A stretch of DNA of 64,000 nt from Gemmatimonadota bacterium (GCA_028875075.1 JAPPGF010000006.1:94506-158505), one strand, 5' to 3'. Numbered from the stretch's first letter, positions 8,199 to 16,994 are shown. Program-made: numbers and translations. Notes: generated by a model not told the origin, from the sequence alone.

Positions 8199-9362
8199 CT
8201 ACCGCTCGGGATCTTCGGAGGCGGCGAGGTTGAGGGCGTCGAGCACGTCCTGCCATGACACGAGCTTGAAGTTCTGGTTGACCCGCGCGCCCTGGGCCTC
8301 GTTGATCCCATCCTGGACGACGAGCAGGCCCATCGGATAGCGCGGACCGACCGGAGCCGATACCGCCTGCAGGCCGTCGGTTTCCTCGACGCCGTCGACC
8401 GCCCCTGCCTCGCCCACGCGGAACGTTCCCCGGTAGGCGTGCGGCGGCGCGCGGTCGTAGACGACGTACGTGTTGTTGCCCTGGCTCGACGCCACGAGGA
8501 ACCCGTCGTCGGGACCGCCCACGCGCGGGACGTAGATCGACAGGCCCTCGACGCTCGACGCCAGGCGTCCGCCCTCCGGCTCACCCACGCCGACCCGATC
8601 AACCGCGACCCGCTCCCCGGGCGGCGCGTCCGGCTCTGCGCCGTAGCGCCAGATGCCGACCTCTTCCTCGCCGATGAACATCCACCCGTTGGCGTCGTCG
8701 GCAACGCACCCCTCGGTCTGGCTTCCGACCGCCCACGACCGCACGCGCGTCCCCGACATACCGGAGCCGTCGTCATCCAGGCGCCACTGCTCCACGGCGC
8801 CGTCCAGGTCGTTGGCGAACACGTACAAGTCGCCGCTCACGGCGCTGCGGTACAGGCAGAGACCGTAGGGCTCCTCGTCGAGGCTCGGCGACAGGGGGGG
8901 GTCGACCACCGGGGTGAGCTCCCCGCTCTCGGGATCGAGCACGAGGACATCTATCGTCTCGGTGGTCCGGTTGGTGGCCGCGACGACGATCTCCCGCTTG
9001 CCGCCCACGCTGACGCCGTCCCGGAGGTCGACGTTGTTGACACGGCCCACGTCGCTGGTCGAGACGACCGCGCCGTCGAGCCCGTACACGACGAAGCCGC
9101 GCAGCTTGTTGGTCGCGACGATCAGGCTCGCCTCCGGGTCCGCCTCGTTGACCCAGACGGCGGGATCGTCCGCCGCATCGCAGGCGTCGAGGACCGGCGC
9201 CGTCTCCGCCGCCGCCGGGACGGTGCGCGTGTCGGCCGGCTGCGGCCCCGGCTCGCCGCTCAGCAGGTCCGTCAGCGCGCACCGGATCATCGTGCCCGGA
9301 TTGCACCCGACAACCGCCACGGACCAGCAAGCCAGAACCGCCGCAAGCCTGTGAGTCTTCAT
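8199..9362 (-). CDS. Beta-propeller phytase, predicted lipoprotein
   Basis: A 387-residue secreted phytase of the calcium-dependent beta-propeller type, releasing phosphate from inositol phosphates. The signal peptide ends in a lipobox-like VVGC (Cys20). Family segments are all present: DDPAVWV, NNVDLRD, EGCVADDANGWMFIGEEE, EGLSIY, SSQGNNTYVVY, TDGLQA and GLLVVQDG, with many acidic residues for Ca2+ sites. The length is close to secreted Bacillus-type phytases. The ATG has GGAAGGA ahead. It sits in the block splitting gap from pgk. Lipid anchoring implies action at the cell surface or in the periplasm. Confidence 0.9.
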   Translation of the reverse strand: MKTHRLAAVLACWSVAVVGCNPGTMIRCALTDLLSGEPGPQPADTRTVPAAAETAPVLDACDAADDPAVWVNEADPEASLIVATNKLRGFVVYGLDGAVVSTSDVGRVNNVDLRDGVSVGGKREIVVAATNRTTETIDVLVLDPESGELTPVVDPPLSPSLDEEPYGLCLYRSAVSGDLYVFANDLDGAVEQWRLDDDGSGMSGTRVRSWAVGSQTEGCVADDANGWMFIGEEEVGIWRYGAEPDAPPGERVAVDRVGVGEPEGGRLASSVEGLSIYVPRVGGPDDGFLVASSQGNNTYVVYDRAPPHAYRGTFRVGEAGAVDGVEETDGLQAVSAPVGPRYPMGLLVVQDGINEAQGARVNQNFKLVSWQDVLDALNLAASEDPER

Positions 9363-9433
9363 GTGTCCTTCCCGGAGGGCGGCCTCGCCCGGTTCCCAGG
9401 GTGAGCGGCCAAGGTCATCGTTTTCCCGAAGAC

Positions 9434-10072
9434 CTAGTCCGTGTCGACCAGCAACGCCTCCATCTGTTCTTGGGCGGCCTCATGCAGCTGGTCGAGCAGC
9501 AGGACTCGGCCGTTGAGGCGGTGCAGCTCGTCCTTGATGTCCAGCGGGTGCGCGTCCAGCCGGTCCAGGATCGGGCTCAGTGCGTCCAAGCACTGCTCGC
9601 GCGCCCGTCCGTAGCTGTCCAGAATCTCGTAGGCCCGCGAGACGCGGATGACCCAGTTGTAGTCGAAGATCGCCGCAGCCTGACTCGCCTGTGCCGTCCG
9701 CCAGGCGGCCGAAGAGATTTCCGGGAGAGCGAACGAGAGGTCGAGTCCCCTCCCGCCGGGTGCGGTGTCGACGCCACTCGCGGCCTCCCGCTGGACTCGT
9801 GCGATTCGCTCCAGCAGGGCTCGCAATGACGTCCGTGTCGCTCGGAACTCCTCCAGATTCGTCTCGACTTCCAGCTCGACGGCAGCCCTCGCCATGTCGG
9901 CGAACCGTCGAAGCTGCCGTTCCTCCCGCCACGCCTCGACGCTGAACGCTGCGAGGACCGCGAAGACCACCATGGCGGCCTCGGTCGCAATCCTGGCGAC
10001 GTCCCCGCGGATCCGTGCACCGCCGAGTGCCGTCACAGCGCGGCGCAGTATCCCCCTACGTCCCACGGCCAC
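9434..10072 (-). CDS. Membrane-anchored protein of unknown function
   Basis: A 212-residue protein with one membrane helix near the N-terminus (MVVFAVLAAFSVEAW, about residues 34-48), followed by a charged WREERQLRR stretch and a largely helical domain. The layout recalls the small anchored proteins annotated DUF6090 in Bacteroidota, but that resemblance is by eye only. The start is GTG without a clear ribosome site. It lies 71 bp ahead of the phytase gene in the same direction and may be co-transcribed. No catalytic motif was seen. Confidence 0.6.
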   Translation of the reverse strand: MAVGRRGILRRAVTALGGARIRGDVARIATEAAMVVFAVLAAFSVEAWREERQLRRFADMARAAVELEVETNLEEFRATRTSLRALLERIARVQREAASGVDTAPGGRGLDLSFALPEISSAAWRTAQASQAAAIFDYNWVIRVSRAYEILDSYGRAREQCLDALSPILDRLDAHPLDIKDELHRLNGRVLLLDQLHEAAQEQMEALLVDTD

Positions 10073-10360
10073 TACGGTATTCCGCCCGGGGGCGGGCGAA
10101 AACGCCCGAGGATCCGAGGCCTCCGTGCGGAGCGCGGCTCGCCGATGCGCACGATGCCCCTGACACGCCCGCGGCAGCGAGCGAACCGCTGTGTGGCGCC
10201 GTTCGCGGACGGCTCAGACGGACGCCTAGACTCCGGTACCGAACGTGGTAACGGACGGGGGGAACATGGCCCGTCGTTTGTCGGCAAATCATGTCCCTCG
10301 AGTAACTCGCGAGGTTCGGGCGACTCGCGCGGCCTCAGCTCCCCGGACCCCGGATATGCT
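10073..10360. other. Intergenic region with small hairpin
   Basis: About 290 bp with no gene. It contains the inverted repeat CGGGCG-AAAA-CGCCCG at 10093-10108, able to form a short GC hairpin. No T-run follows on either strand, so a terminator role is uncertain. Confidence 0.4.
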
Positions 10361-12700
10361 CTAGGGCACGGAGAAACGTGCTGCCGCGGCCCGGCCGAGA
10401 GCGGGATTGAAGACCTCGAGCGCGAGCTCGGTCGCGTCCTCGTCGGCCTCCACCTGCACCACCACGTCTTCATGCGGCGGGATCCGGACCCGCCGCTGGG
10501 CGACGCGCTCGCCGGACCGATCGAGTTGCACGAGAACGAGCACCAGCACATCGCCGCCCGAGATCAGTGCTTCGGGAACGCGCGTGGCCACCTCGATCGC
10601 CGCCTTCCCCGCGCCCGGGTCCAGCGATCGCACGTCGGCCGGCAGCGGGTCCACGACGCGGCCGCCGGTCCCGCCGTCGTGCGGTCGCGTCGCGCGGAGA
10701 TCGCTCAGATACGCGCGGCCCTCGGGAGTGAGCTCGCGCGCCGCCGCGCTCGCGGCACGGCGCAGCGTGAACGCCGGACCCTGCCCGTACTCCCACAGTT
10801 CCGTGCGCAACTCGGTGCCCTCCCCGACCGCGCGCACGACAAGCGGCTTACCGTAGCGAACCCACAGACCTCCGGCGTCCGTCGCGCCCCCGCCCAGACG
10901 CAGGTGGGCATAGACGGCACGCGCCAGGTGCGTGACGAAGCGCTCGTTCACCGCCGTGGACACGAGCGGGTCGAGCGGCACCCAGAAGCGCTCCTCGGCG
11001 TGCTCCCGGTCCTCGCGCTCCAGGGACCAAAAGAGCTCCGCCGTGCCGGGCGCCAAGAGCGGACGGACATCGCGGATGCGAGCCGCCTCTTCCTGGGTGA
11101 GGCCTTGGAGTCCCGCCTCCAGCTCGCTGAGCGCGTCCTCGCTGCGGCCAATCCGTTCGAGGGCCACGCCCGAGAGCAGGCGCGCGTACGGATGCCCCCC
11201 GGACACGTACGCGAATCGACGCGCCCTCTGCAGCAGCTGCCTGGGCTCGCCCCGCTCGGCCAGATCGAGCAGGAGTTCTACGTTGGCGCCCACGTGTCCC
11301 GGATCCGCAGCGAGCGCGGCGAGGAGGGACCGTCGCATGGCTTCGTGTTCCGCCCAGGCGGCGACGTCAGGCTCGAAGTGCGCCTCGAGTATCCGCTCAA
11401 GCTCGGCCGGACAGAGGTAGTTCCAGGCGATCAGCGTCGCCGCCGGCACGGCGTCGTCGATCCCCGGCAATCCCCGCCCCGCGAGTGGGGCGGCGCGCGG
11501 GCACGAGGCTCGCATCAGGGCCTCGGCCGGCACGCGACCGAGATTGGCGCGCACCCTCCAAGCCGCCTGCGCGGCCCTGCTCAATTCGTAGTGGAGCTCC
11601 GCCCTGAGCGCCGACGAAACGGGCGCCGCGCCGCTCTCCGCCACCTCGACGCCCCGCTCGAGAAGGACTCGCGCGTGCTCGGAGAGTCCCTGCTCTCCGG
11701 TGATACGCGCCAGCGCAAGCAGCGGCGCGGGGTTGTCCGCCCGGCGGTCGGCTGCGGCCTCCAGCGCCGCCGCGGCCTCCTCGCGCCACTCCGACGGATC
11801 GAAGCCCGGCGGCGGCTCGCCCAGGATGATCCGCTCGGGGCCGCCCAGCCGTGCGACCAACGCCTCGTCAGCCAGCGCGCGTCCGAGGAGCGCGCTCGCT
11901 TCCTCGAGGGTGGACGCCGGGAACGCGGACGGGCTCGTCCAATCCGCCGGCGCGTCCGCCCTCGCGCTGCGACGCGAGCCCAGCTCGCCCGCGAGCCTGG
12001 GCCTGGCGCGGTCCTCGGGCGAGAAGACGAGATCGAACTCCACCCAGGTCGACACCGGGCGACCCTCGCGGAGCGCCGGCCGGAACTCAAGCCGTGACGC
12101 TGCCACGAGCGCGGCGCGGTCCATCTCGGGATGTCCCGAGCCCTGCCGCACCTGGACGTCCCCGACCGTACCGACCGAATCGACCCACACGAGCACGTTC
12201 ACGATCCCGCCGACGCGCAGCTCCTGGAGCCGGGACGGGTAGTAGCGACGGATCATGCGCCGCTGGCTCTCCAGGTCGCGTACCCGCGGCGGGATGGTCC
12301 GAACCGGTGCGGGAACCGGTGTCCGCCCTTCGACAGCGATCCGGGACGGAGCCGATTCGATGATCCGGGGCCCCTGCGGCACGGAACGGGGCGGCGCGAC
12401 GGGCGCGGGCGCACTCGGCAGGGGCTGCGGCACCAGCCGGTGCATGAGCGCGACCAGGGCGGCGCGGGCCGGGAACGCCGCGCCCGCCGCCAACAGGAGG
12501 GCCACCGAGGCAGCCGCCGCGATCCGCCTCGTCCGGCGGCCCGGATCCGTAGCGGCTCCTGCGGCCTCGCTCCTCAACTCGGCTTCGAGCTCGGGTCCGA
12601 AGGAGGCCCGCTCCTCGATCCGGATCCCCTCGAGCTCCGCCTCTAGCCGAGCGAGCTCGGGCGCAGGCCGGGAGCGAATGTCTTCAATCCTATCCGTCAT
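10361..12700 (-). CDS. TonB C-terminal domain/TPR/GWxTD-like membrane protein
   Basis: A 779-residue protein of unusual layout. Residues 1-59 are charged and predicted cytoplasmic. A membrane helix (about 60-80) and a Pro-rich linker follow. A TonB C-terminal domain lies at about 145-225 (YYPSRLQELRVGGIVNVLVWV ... LEFRPALREG). A long helical TPR-like region follows, then a degenerate GWxTD-type segment near 600-640 (GGATDAGGLWVRYGKP) and a C-terminal beta domain. The start at ATG 12700 leaves 10 bp to the preceding ECF sigma gene. An N-terminal cytoplasmic tail after a sigma gene suggests it could act as the sigma factor's membrane regulator. That role is inference; no zinc motif is present in the tail. 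Confidence 0.75.
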   Translation of the reverse strand: MTDRIEDIRSRPAPELARLEAELEGIRIEERASFGPELEAELRSEAAGAATDPGRRTRRIAAAASVALLLAAGAAFPARAALVALMHRLVPQPLPSAPAPVAPPRSVPQGPRIIESAPSRIAVEGRTPVPAPVRTIPPRVRDLESQRRMIRRYYPSRLQELRVGGIVNVLVWVDSVGTVGDVQVRQGSGHPEMDRAALVAASRLEFRPALREGRPVSTWVEFDLVFSPEDRARPRLAGELGSRRSARADAPADWTSPSAFPASTLEEASALLGRALADEALVARLGGPERIILGEPPPGFDPSEWREEAAAALEAAADRRADNPAPLLALARITGEQGLSEHARVLLERGVEVAESGAAPVSSALRAELHYELSRAAQAAWRVRANLGRVPAEALMRASCPRAAPLAGRGLPGIDDAVPAATLIAWNYLCPAELERILEAHFEPDVAAWAEHEAMRRSLLAALAADPGHVGANVELLLDLAERGEPRQLLQRARRFAYVSGGHPYARLLSGVALERIGRSEDALSELEAGLQGLTQEEAARIRDVRPLLAPGTAELFWSLEREDREHAEERFWVPLDPLVSTAVNERFVTHLARAVYAHLRLGGGATDAGGLWVRYGKPLVVRAVGEGTELRTELWEYGQGPAFTLRRAASAAARELTPEGRAYLSDLRATRPHDGGTGGRVVDPLPADVRSLDPGAGKAAIEVATRVPEALISGGDVLVLVLVQLDRSGERVAQRRVRIPPHEDVVVQVEADEDATELALEVFNPALGRAAAARFSVP

Positions 12701-12710
12701 CGATTCGTCT

Positions 12711-13355
12711 CTATTCCCGTATGTCGATCGCCTGCCTGAGACGCTTGAGCGCCCGGTGGAGGCGGACGGCAACCGCGTTGGGGCTGATCTTCAGGTTCGC
12801 GCCGATCTCGGTGTTGTCCAGACCGGCGCCGTAGCGTAACGCGAGGATCTCCTGGTCGGCCGCACGCAGGGACCTACTGCCGTTCAGGAGCGCCTCGATC
12901 CGCTCCTCGCGCAGCAGCCGCTCCTCCTGGCTCGGAACGTCCGCCACCAGATCGGGGACCCGGTCGAGCGTCACGTGGAGGGAGGCCCGGCGCCTGAGGG
13001 CGCGCAGATGATCCGCGACCGCGTTGTGTGCGATGCGCAGCAGCCAGGTGCGCGGCGAAGCGCGCGAGGCGTCGTAGCGGGCAAGCGAGCGCAACGCCTT
13101 CAAGAAGACGTCCGACGTGACGTCCTCGGCCGCCTCCCGCGTGGCGACCCGAAAGCGCACGTAGCGATAGACGGACGCGCGATGTTCGTGGTACCACCGC
13201 TCGAATGCAGCGGGAAGGTCGCGCGCCCGCGCGCCCGGCTCGGGCGACTTCCCCGTCGCCGCCTTCCGCCGGAGCGCCGAAGGCGTCACCGGACGCGGCA
13301 CGGGATCGACTTCGCGAACCGGAGCGGCTCGGACGGACTCGGGATGTGTGTCCAT
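12711..13355 (-). CDS. ECF-type RNA polymerase sigma factor (paired with TonB/TPR protein)
   Basis: A 214-residue sigma-70 family protein. An N-terminal extension of about 45 Arg/Pro-rich residues precedes region 2 (WYHEHRASVYRYVRFRVATR ... DVTSDVFLKAL, then SPRTWLLRIAHN). Region 4 includes the helix-turn-helix LDNTEIGANLKISPNAVAVR. The start was placed at the second ATG, which has AGGG 8 nt upstream; the ATG two codons earlier is too close to it. No zinc anti-sigma gene follows; the next gene is the TonB/TPR membrane protein 10 bp away, which may take that role. Confidence 0.9.
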   Translation of the reverse strand: MDTHPESVRAAPVREVDPVPRPVTPSALRRKAATGKSPEPGARARDLPAAFERWYHEHRASVYRYVRFRVATREAAEDVTSDVFLKALRSLARYDASRASPRTWLLRIAHNAVADHLRALRRRASLHVTLDRVPDLVADVPSQEERLLREERIEALLNGSRSLRAADQEILALRYGAGLDNTEIGANLKISPNAVAVRLHRALKRLRQAIDIRE

Positions 13356-13407
13356 GCGCATTACCCTGGATTACGCGCGCTCACATCCGGGCCTTACCGT
13401 TCTACAC

Positions 13408-13707
13408 CTACCGGAGCGGGCGGGGAGCCGAACGGCTATGGGTCGCCTGGGGGCCGAACCGACTCGCCCGCTCGGCCGGCTCAGAGCGTCGGGCGCGCTC
13501 GCCCGAGAGCCGGGCCTGGGCCACCCTGGCATCCGCGAACTGCCGACGAGCCTGCATCCTGAGCTCCAAGGGCGTGTCACAGTAGCTGCACGCCACCAGC
13601 ACGGCATCCGGGCCGGCGAGCATCACGTCGTCGGTGTGGCTGCACACGGGACAGCGGTACGAGCGCCACGCGCTCGGATCGCCGCCCATGGTATCCATCG
13701 CTTCCAT
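13408..13707 (-). CDS. Small zinc-ribbon protein
   Basis: A 99-residue protein with a two-Cys/two-Cys zinc ribbon near the N-terminus: YRCPVCSHTDDVM then VACSYCDTPLELRM. The rest is Arg/Ala-rich, charged and of low complexity. The start at ATG 13707 has GGAG 6 nt upstream and lies 32 bp after the gap stop, so it is likely in the same transcript. No family is recognised; a nucleic-acid or protein-binding role is a guess from the ribbon. The C-terminal half could be weakly structured. Confidence 0.55.
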   Translation of the reverse strand: MEAMDTMGGDPSAWRSYRCPVCSHTDDVMLAGPDAVLVACSYCDTPLELRMQARRQFADARVAQARLSGERARRSEPAERASRFGPQATHSRSAPRPLR

Positions 13708-13739
13708 TCTCATCTCCGGTGCGGGCGCAACCGCACGGA

Positions 13740-14765
13740 CTACGGCCGGGCCGACGCGGGCAGACGCGCGCTCACGTAGCGAACGAGGTCCACCACACGG
13801 GCCGAGTATCCCCACTCGTTGTCGTACCATGAAAGCACCTTGACCAGCTGTCCGTCAATGACGCTGGTACTGGTCGCGTCCACTATCGAGCTCCTGGCGT
13901 CGCCGATGAAGTCGATCGACACCAAGGCTTCCTCGCTGACCCCGAGAATGCCGGCGAGCTCTCCAGCCGCCGCCGCCCGGAACGCGTCGTTGACCTCGTC
14001 GATGGTCGTCTCACGCTCGACCTCGCACACCAGGTCCACGATCGATACGTCAGGCGTCGGAACCCGGATCGCCATTCCGTCCAGCTTTCCCTCGAGCTCC
14101 GGGAGCACGAGGGACGTCGCGCGCGCCGCGCCGGTCGTGGTCGGGATCATGGAAACGGCGCCCGCCCGAGCGCGTCGCAAGTCCTTGTGCGGGAGATCAA
14201 GGATGTTCTGGTCGTTCGTGTACGCGTGCACCGTCGTCATGAAGCCGTGGCTCAGGCCGAACCGCTCCATGAGGACCTTGGCCACCGGCGCGAGGCAGTT
14301 GGTCGTGCAACTCGCGTTCGAGATCACGTCGTGGCACTCGGCGTCGTACATGTCCTCGTTGACTCCGAGCACGACGGTCACGTCCTCGCCCTTGGCCGGA
14401 GCGGTGATGACCACCTTGCGCGCGCCCGCCTCGAGATGCTGGCTCGCCTTCTCGCGCCGCGTGAAGAGCCCGGTGGATTCCACGACGACGTCCACCTCGA
14501 GATCGCGCCACGGCAGCCGGGCGGGATCACGTTCGGCGAGCACCTCGATCTCGTCGCCGTCCACGCTGATCCCGGCATCCACGACGCGAACCTCGCCCGG
14601 GTAGCGGCCGTGGACCGAGTCGTAGCGCAGCAGATGGGCCAGCGTGGCGCTGTCGGCGAGATCGTTGATCGCCACTACGTCCAGCTCGGCGCCGGACTGC
14701 TTGGCATAGCGGAGAACGTTGCGGCCGATGCGGCCGAACCCGTTGATGGCGACACGCGCAGACAT
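13740..14765 (-). CDS. gap: Glyceraldehyde-3-phosphate dehydrogenase, NAD-type
   Basis: A 341-residue glycolytic enzyme. It opens with the nucleotide-binding [15 protein letters not shown]; the acidic residue in VAINDLA favours NAD over NADP. The catalytic Cys is in [12 protein letters not shown], the His in [11 protein letters not shown], and the C-terminal WYDNEWGYS is intact. The ATG start has GGAG 8 nt upstream. A perfect 9-bp inverted repeat lies 54-72 bp upstream and could be an operator. Unlike the common order, pgk and tpiA are not directly downstream. Confidence 0.97.
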   Translation of the reverse strand: MSARVAINGFGRIGRNVLRYAKQSGAELDVVAINDLADSATLAHLLRYDSVHGRYPGEVRVVDAGISVDGDEIEVLAERDPARLPWRDLEVDVVVESTGLFTRREKASQHLEAGARKVVITAPAKGEDVTVVLGVNEDMYDAECHDVISNASCTTNCLAPVAKVLMERFGLSHGFMTTVHAYTNDQNILDLPHKDLRRARAGAVSMIPTTTGAARATSLVLPELEGKLDGMAIRVPTPDVSIVDLVCEVERETTIDEVNDAFRAAAAGELAGILGVSEEALVSIDFIGDARSSIVDATSTSVIDGQLVKVLSWYDNEWGYSARVVDLVRYVSARLPASARP

Positions 14766-14818
14766 GCTGCAGGCTCCGGACAGGGACCCTCAAGGAAGCA
14801 CAGGAAGCGATCGCGGCG

Positions 14819-14837
14819 CGCACGCCGGCGGCGTGCG
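14819..14837. repeat. Perfect inverted repeat upstream of gap
   Basis: CGCACGCCG, one central base, CGGCGTGCG: a 19-bp dyad lying 54-72 bp ahead of the gap start codon. With only one base between the arms and no T-run it looks more like a protein-binding operator than a terminator. It could also serve as a 3' hairpin for the aroE transcript, which ends about 170 bp away. Confidence 0.45.
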
Positions 14838-15007
14838 GGCCCGAGAGTCGCACTCGCGAACGCGACCAGCGTAACCCCGGCGCGTCGGGCGCGTTCCCAG
14901 GCGCCCGCCGCCCGAACGGCCGCTCGGAGCCGGTGGCCCAGCGGGCCGGCGCGCGGCGAAACGCCCGTTCGGCCTCTCGAAGAGGATCCCCGTCCGCGAG
15001 GCCGGGG

Positions 15008-15850
15008 TCAGCCGCGCCGCTCGGCCTCCAGGGCGGCCCGCATCGCGTCGACCGGTGCATCGCAGCCCCACCAGCGCTCGAACGCCACGGCGCCCTGCTG
15101 TACCAGCATCTCGCCCCCGTCCGTCGCAGGCACGCCGAACTCGCGCGCGGCCCTCACGAAGCGCGTCTCCTCCCTGCCGTAGACCAGGTCCATCACGGCT
15201 CCCGCGTGCTCCAGGCGAGAGAGCTCGAGCGGCAGCGGGTCAGCCGGGTCGAGACTGAGTCGCGTGGCGTTCACGACCAGGTCGAAGCGGCCATCGCGCA
15301 CGTCGTTGAAGGTACTGGCCACGCGGACGTGCCTTCCCCCGATCCGGCGGCTCACGGCGCGCGCCCGATCGACCGTCCTGTTGTAGAGCATGACCTCGCG
15401 CACTCCGTCGTTCAACAGCGCGAGCAGCACGCCGCGGGCCGCGCCGCCCGCTCCCAGCAAGAGGACGCGCTGACCCTTCGGGCGTCTACCGAGGAAGCGC
15501 TCGAGCGCGCGGCTGAATCCCTCCACGTCGGTGTTGTCGCCGCGCAGCTTGCCGCCGTCGCTCCAGAACGTGTTGCACGCTCCGGTCTTTTGCACCGTCT
15601 CGGAGCGGACCTGGACGACCGCGGCGGCCCGCTCCTTGTAGGGCAGCGTCACGTTGCCGCAGCCGCCCGCGTGCGCGATGGCCTGCATGAGCGAGGGAAG
15701 CTGTTCGCTCGTGCAACGCAGCGCGACGTAGACGCCGTCCACGCCCGCCGCGGCGCAGGCCGCGTTCTGAATGACGGGCGAGAGCGAGTGGGAGACGGGA
15801 TCTCCCAGAAGGGCCACGACCCGCGTGGTCGAGCTGAGCGAGGGTTTCAC
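15008..15850 (-). CDS. aroE: Shikimate dehydrogenase
   Basis: A 280-residue enzyme reducing 3-dehydroshikimate in aromatic amino acid synthesis. The substrate-binding part has GDPVSHSLSP and the catalytic Lys in GNVTLPYKERA, followed by GDNTDVEGF. The nucleotide-binding fold begins LLLGAGGAARGVLLAL, and the following VMLYNRTVDRAR is the NADP-favouring Asn-Arg-Thr pattern. The GTG start overlaps the upstream phosphatase gene by 4 bp, placing aroE last in the ispD-tsaC-phosphatase-aroE run. Confidence 0.95.
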   Translation of the reverse strand: MKPSLSSTTRVVALLGDPVSHSLSPVIQNAACAAAGVDGVYVALRCTSEQLPSLMQAIAHAGGCGNVTLPYKERAAAVVQVRSETVQKTGACNTFWSDGGKLRGDNTDVEGFSRALERFLGRRPKGQRVLLLGAGGAARGVLLALLNDGVREVMLYNRTVDRARAVSRRIGGRHVRVASTFNDVRDGRFDLVVNATRLSLDPADPLPLELSRLEHAGAVMDLVYGREETRFVRAAREFGVPATDGGEMLVQQGAVAFERWWGCDAPVDAMRAALEAERRG

Positions 15851-16344
15851 GGGGCAAAGATCGGCTGCAGTCGTCGCAGCACCTCGGGCACGAGGTCCTC
15901 CAGCATCCGGAACGTATGCTCGTAGTCCCGCTCGTCGCCACCGAACGGATCCGGCACCCCTCCCGTCGCGACCCCCTCGCCGCCCTCCTCCCCGCGCGCG
16001 AAGGCGTCGATGAGGGCGGCCTTACCGGCAGCGCCCAGCTCCGCCAGGCTGAGCAGCTGTCCGGGCGACATCACGAGTATGAGGTCCGCCCAGCGGATGA
16101 GCTCGTCGTCGACCGGCCGGCTCTCGTGCCCGCTCAAATCGAGGCCGTGGCGCCGGGCAGCCTGCAACGAACCACGGCTGGCCGGCTCGCCGGCCGCGGC
16201 CCTGACCCCGCCCGAGCGCACGTCCACCCGCCATCCGAGCGCGGCCAGTTCGCGCTCGAAGAGCGCCTGAGCGAGCGGGCTGCGGCACGTGTTGCCGCTG
16301 CACACGAGCAGCAGCCGGAAGCTCTCGGGTCCGTTATCGCTCAA
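15847..16344 (-). CDS. Low-molecular-weight phosphatase, YwlE-like (possible protein-arginine phosphatase)
   Basis: A 165-residue phosphatase with the Cys-x5-Arg loop VCSGNTCRSP near the N-terminus and the general-acid motif DPFGGDERDYEHTF late in the protein. The Thr in CSGNTCRSP occupies the position that, in Bacillus YwlE, favours phospho-arginine; tyrosine phosphatases usually have Ile there. The DPFGG-type acid loop also matches YwlE. It follows a Sua5/TsaC gene, as ywlE follows ywlC nearby in Bacillus. The TTG at 16344 was preferred because GGAG lies 7 nt upstream; it overlaps tsaC by 11 bp. Arsenate-reductase-like activity is an alternative. Confidence 0.85.
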   Translation of the reverse strand: MSDNGPESFRLLLVCSGNTCRSPLAQALFERELAALGWRVDVRSGGVRAAAGEPASRGSLQAARRHGLDLSGHESRPVDDELIRWADLILVMSPGQLLSLAELGAAGKAALIDAFARGEEGGEGVATGGVPDPFGGDERDYEHTFRMLEDLVPEVLRRLQPIFAP

Positions 16345-16993
16345 CGTCAATCTCCGAATGTACGGCGTGCAGCCTGGCCTCGGGAATCGCGCCCGGACGC
16401 ACGATGCGGGGGACCGAGCCGGTACAATCTACCACGGTCGAGGGGAGCGATGGCGGCAGAGGGCCGCCGTCCAGGACCCAGAACTCCTCGGCCGCCGAGC
16501 TCCGGCTCGCCGCCGCGAGCGCCTCCCGCCCGTCGGCCGCCGGGCGCTCGCCCGGAAGATTCGCGCTGGTCGACGTGATCGCGCGCCCGAGCCGCTGCAC
16601 GAGCCGCCCAGTCAGCGCATGCGACGTCACCCGCACCGCGACACCTCCCCGCTGCCCCCGCACCCCGGCCGGAAAGCTACGCGACGGATCGGCGAGCACC
16701 AGGGTGAGGGCGCCCGGCCAGAACGCGGAGGCCAGGACGCGGGCCTCCGCCGTCCACCGGAGCTCCGAGACCGCCGCCACGGAGGGAACGAGCAAGAGAA
16801 ACGGTCGCTCGCGGCCCGGCTTGAGGCGTCGCAGCGACTTGACGGCGCGCGGGGCGGCGAGCCCTCCGAAGCCGTAGACGGTCTCCGTCGGATACGCGAT
16901 CAGTCCCCCGCCCAGCACGTGTCGGACGACGCCGTCCAGGTCTTCCTCCGACGGCGGCTCCGCCCGCACGTCCACGACCCGCGGCCGGCCCAA
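16334..16993 (-). CDS. tsaC: L-threonylcarbamoyladenylate synthase (Sua5/YrdC family)
   Basis: A 219-residue enzyme making threonylcarbamoyl-AMP from threonine, bicarbonate and ATP for the t6A modification of tRNAs decoding ANN codons. It has IAYPTETVYGFGGLA, the Lys/Arg segment RLKPGRERPFLLLV, PGALTLVL, AVRVTSH and the TSTSANLPGE nucleotide site. It is the short (YrdC-only) form, lacking the extra Sua5 domain. The first start (TTG 16993) has no ribosome site, and a GTG six codons later is possible. It sits 1 bp after ispD and overlaps the phosphatase gene. Confidence 0.93.
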   Translation of the reverse strand: MGRPRVVDVRAEPPSEEDLDGVVRHVLGGGLIAYPTETVYGFGGLAAPRAVKSLRRLKPGRERPFLLLVPSVAAVSELRWTAEARVLASAFWPGALTLVLADPSRSFPAGVRGQRGGVAVRVTSHALTGRLVQRLGRAITSTSANLPGERPAADGREALAAASRSSAAEEFWVLDGGPLPPSLPSTVVDCTGSVPRIVRPGAIPEARLHAVHSEIDVER

Positions 16994-16994
16994 G

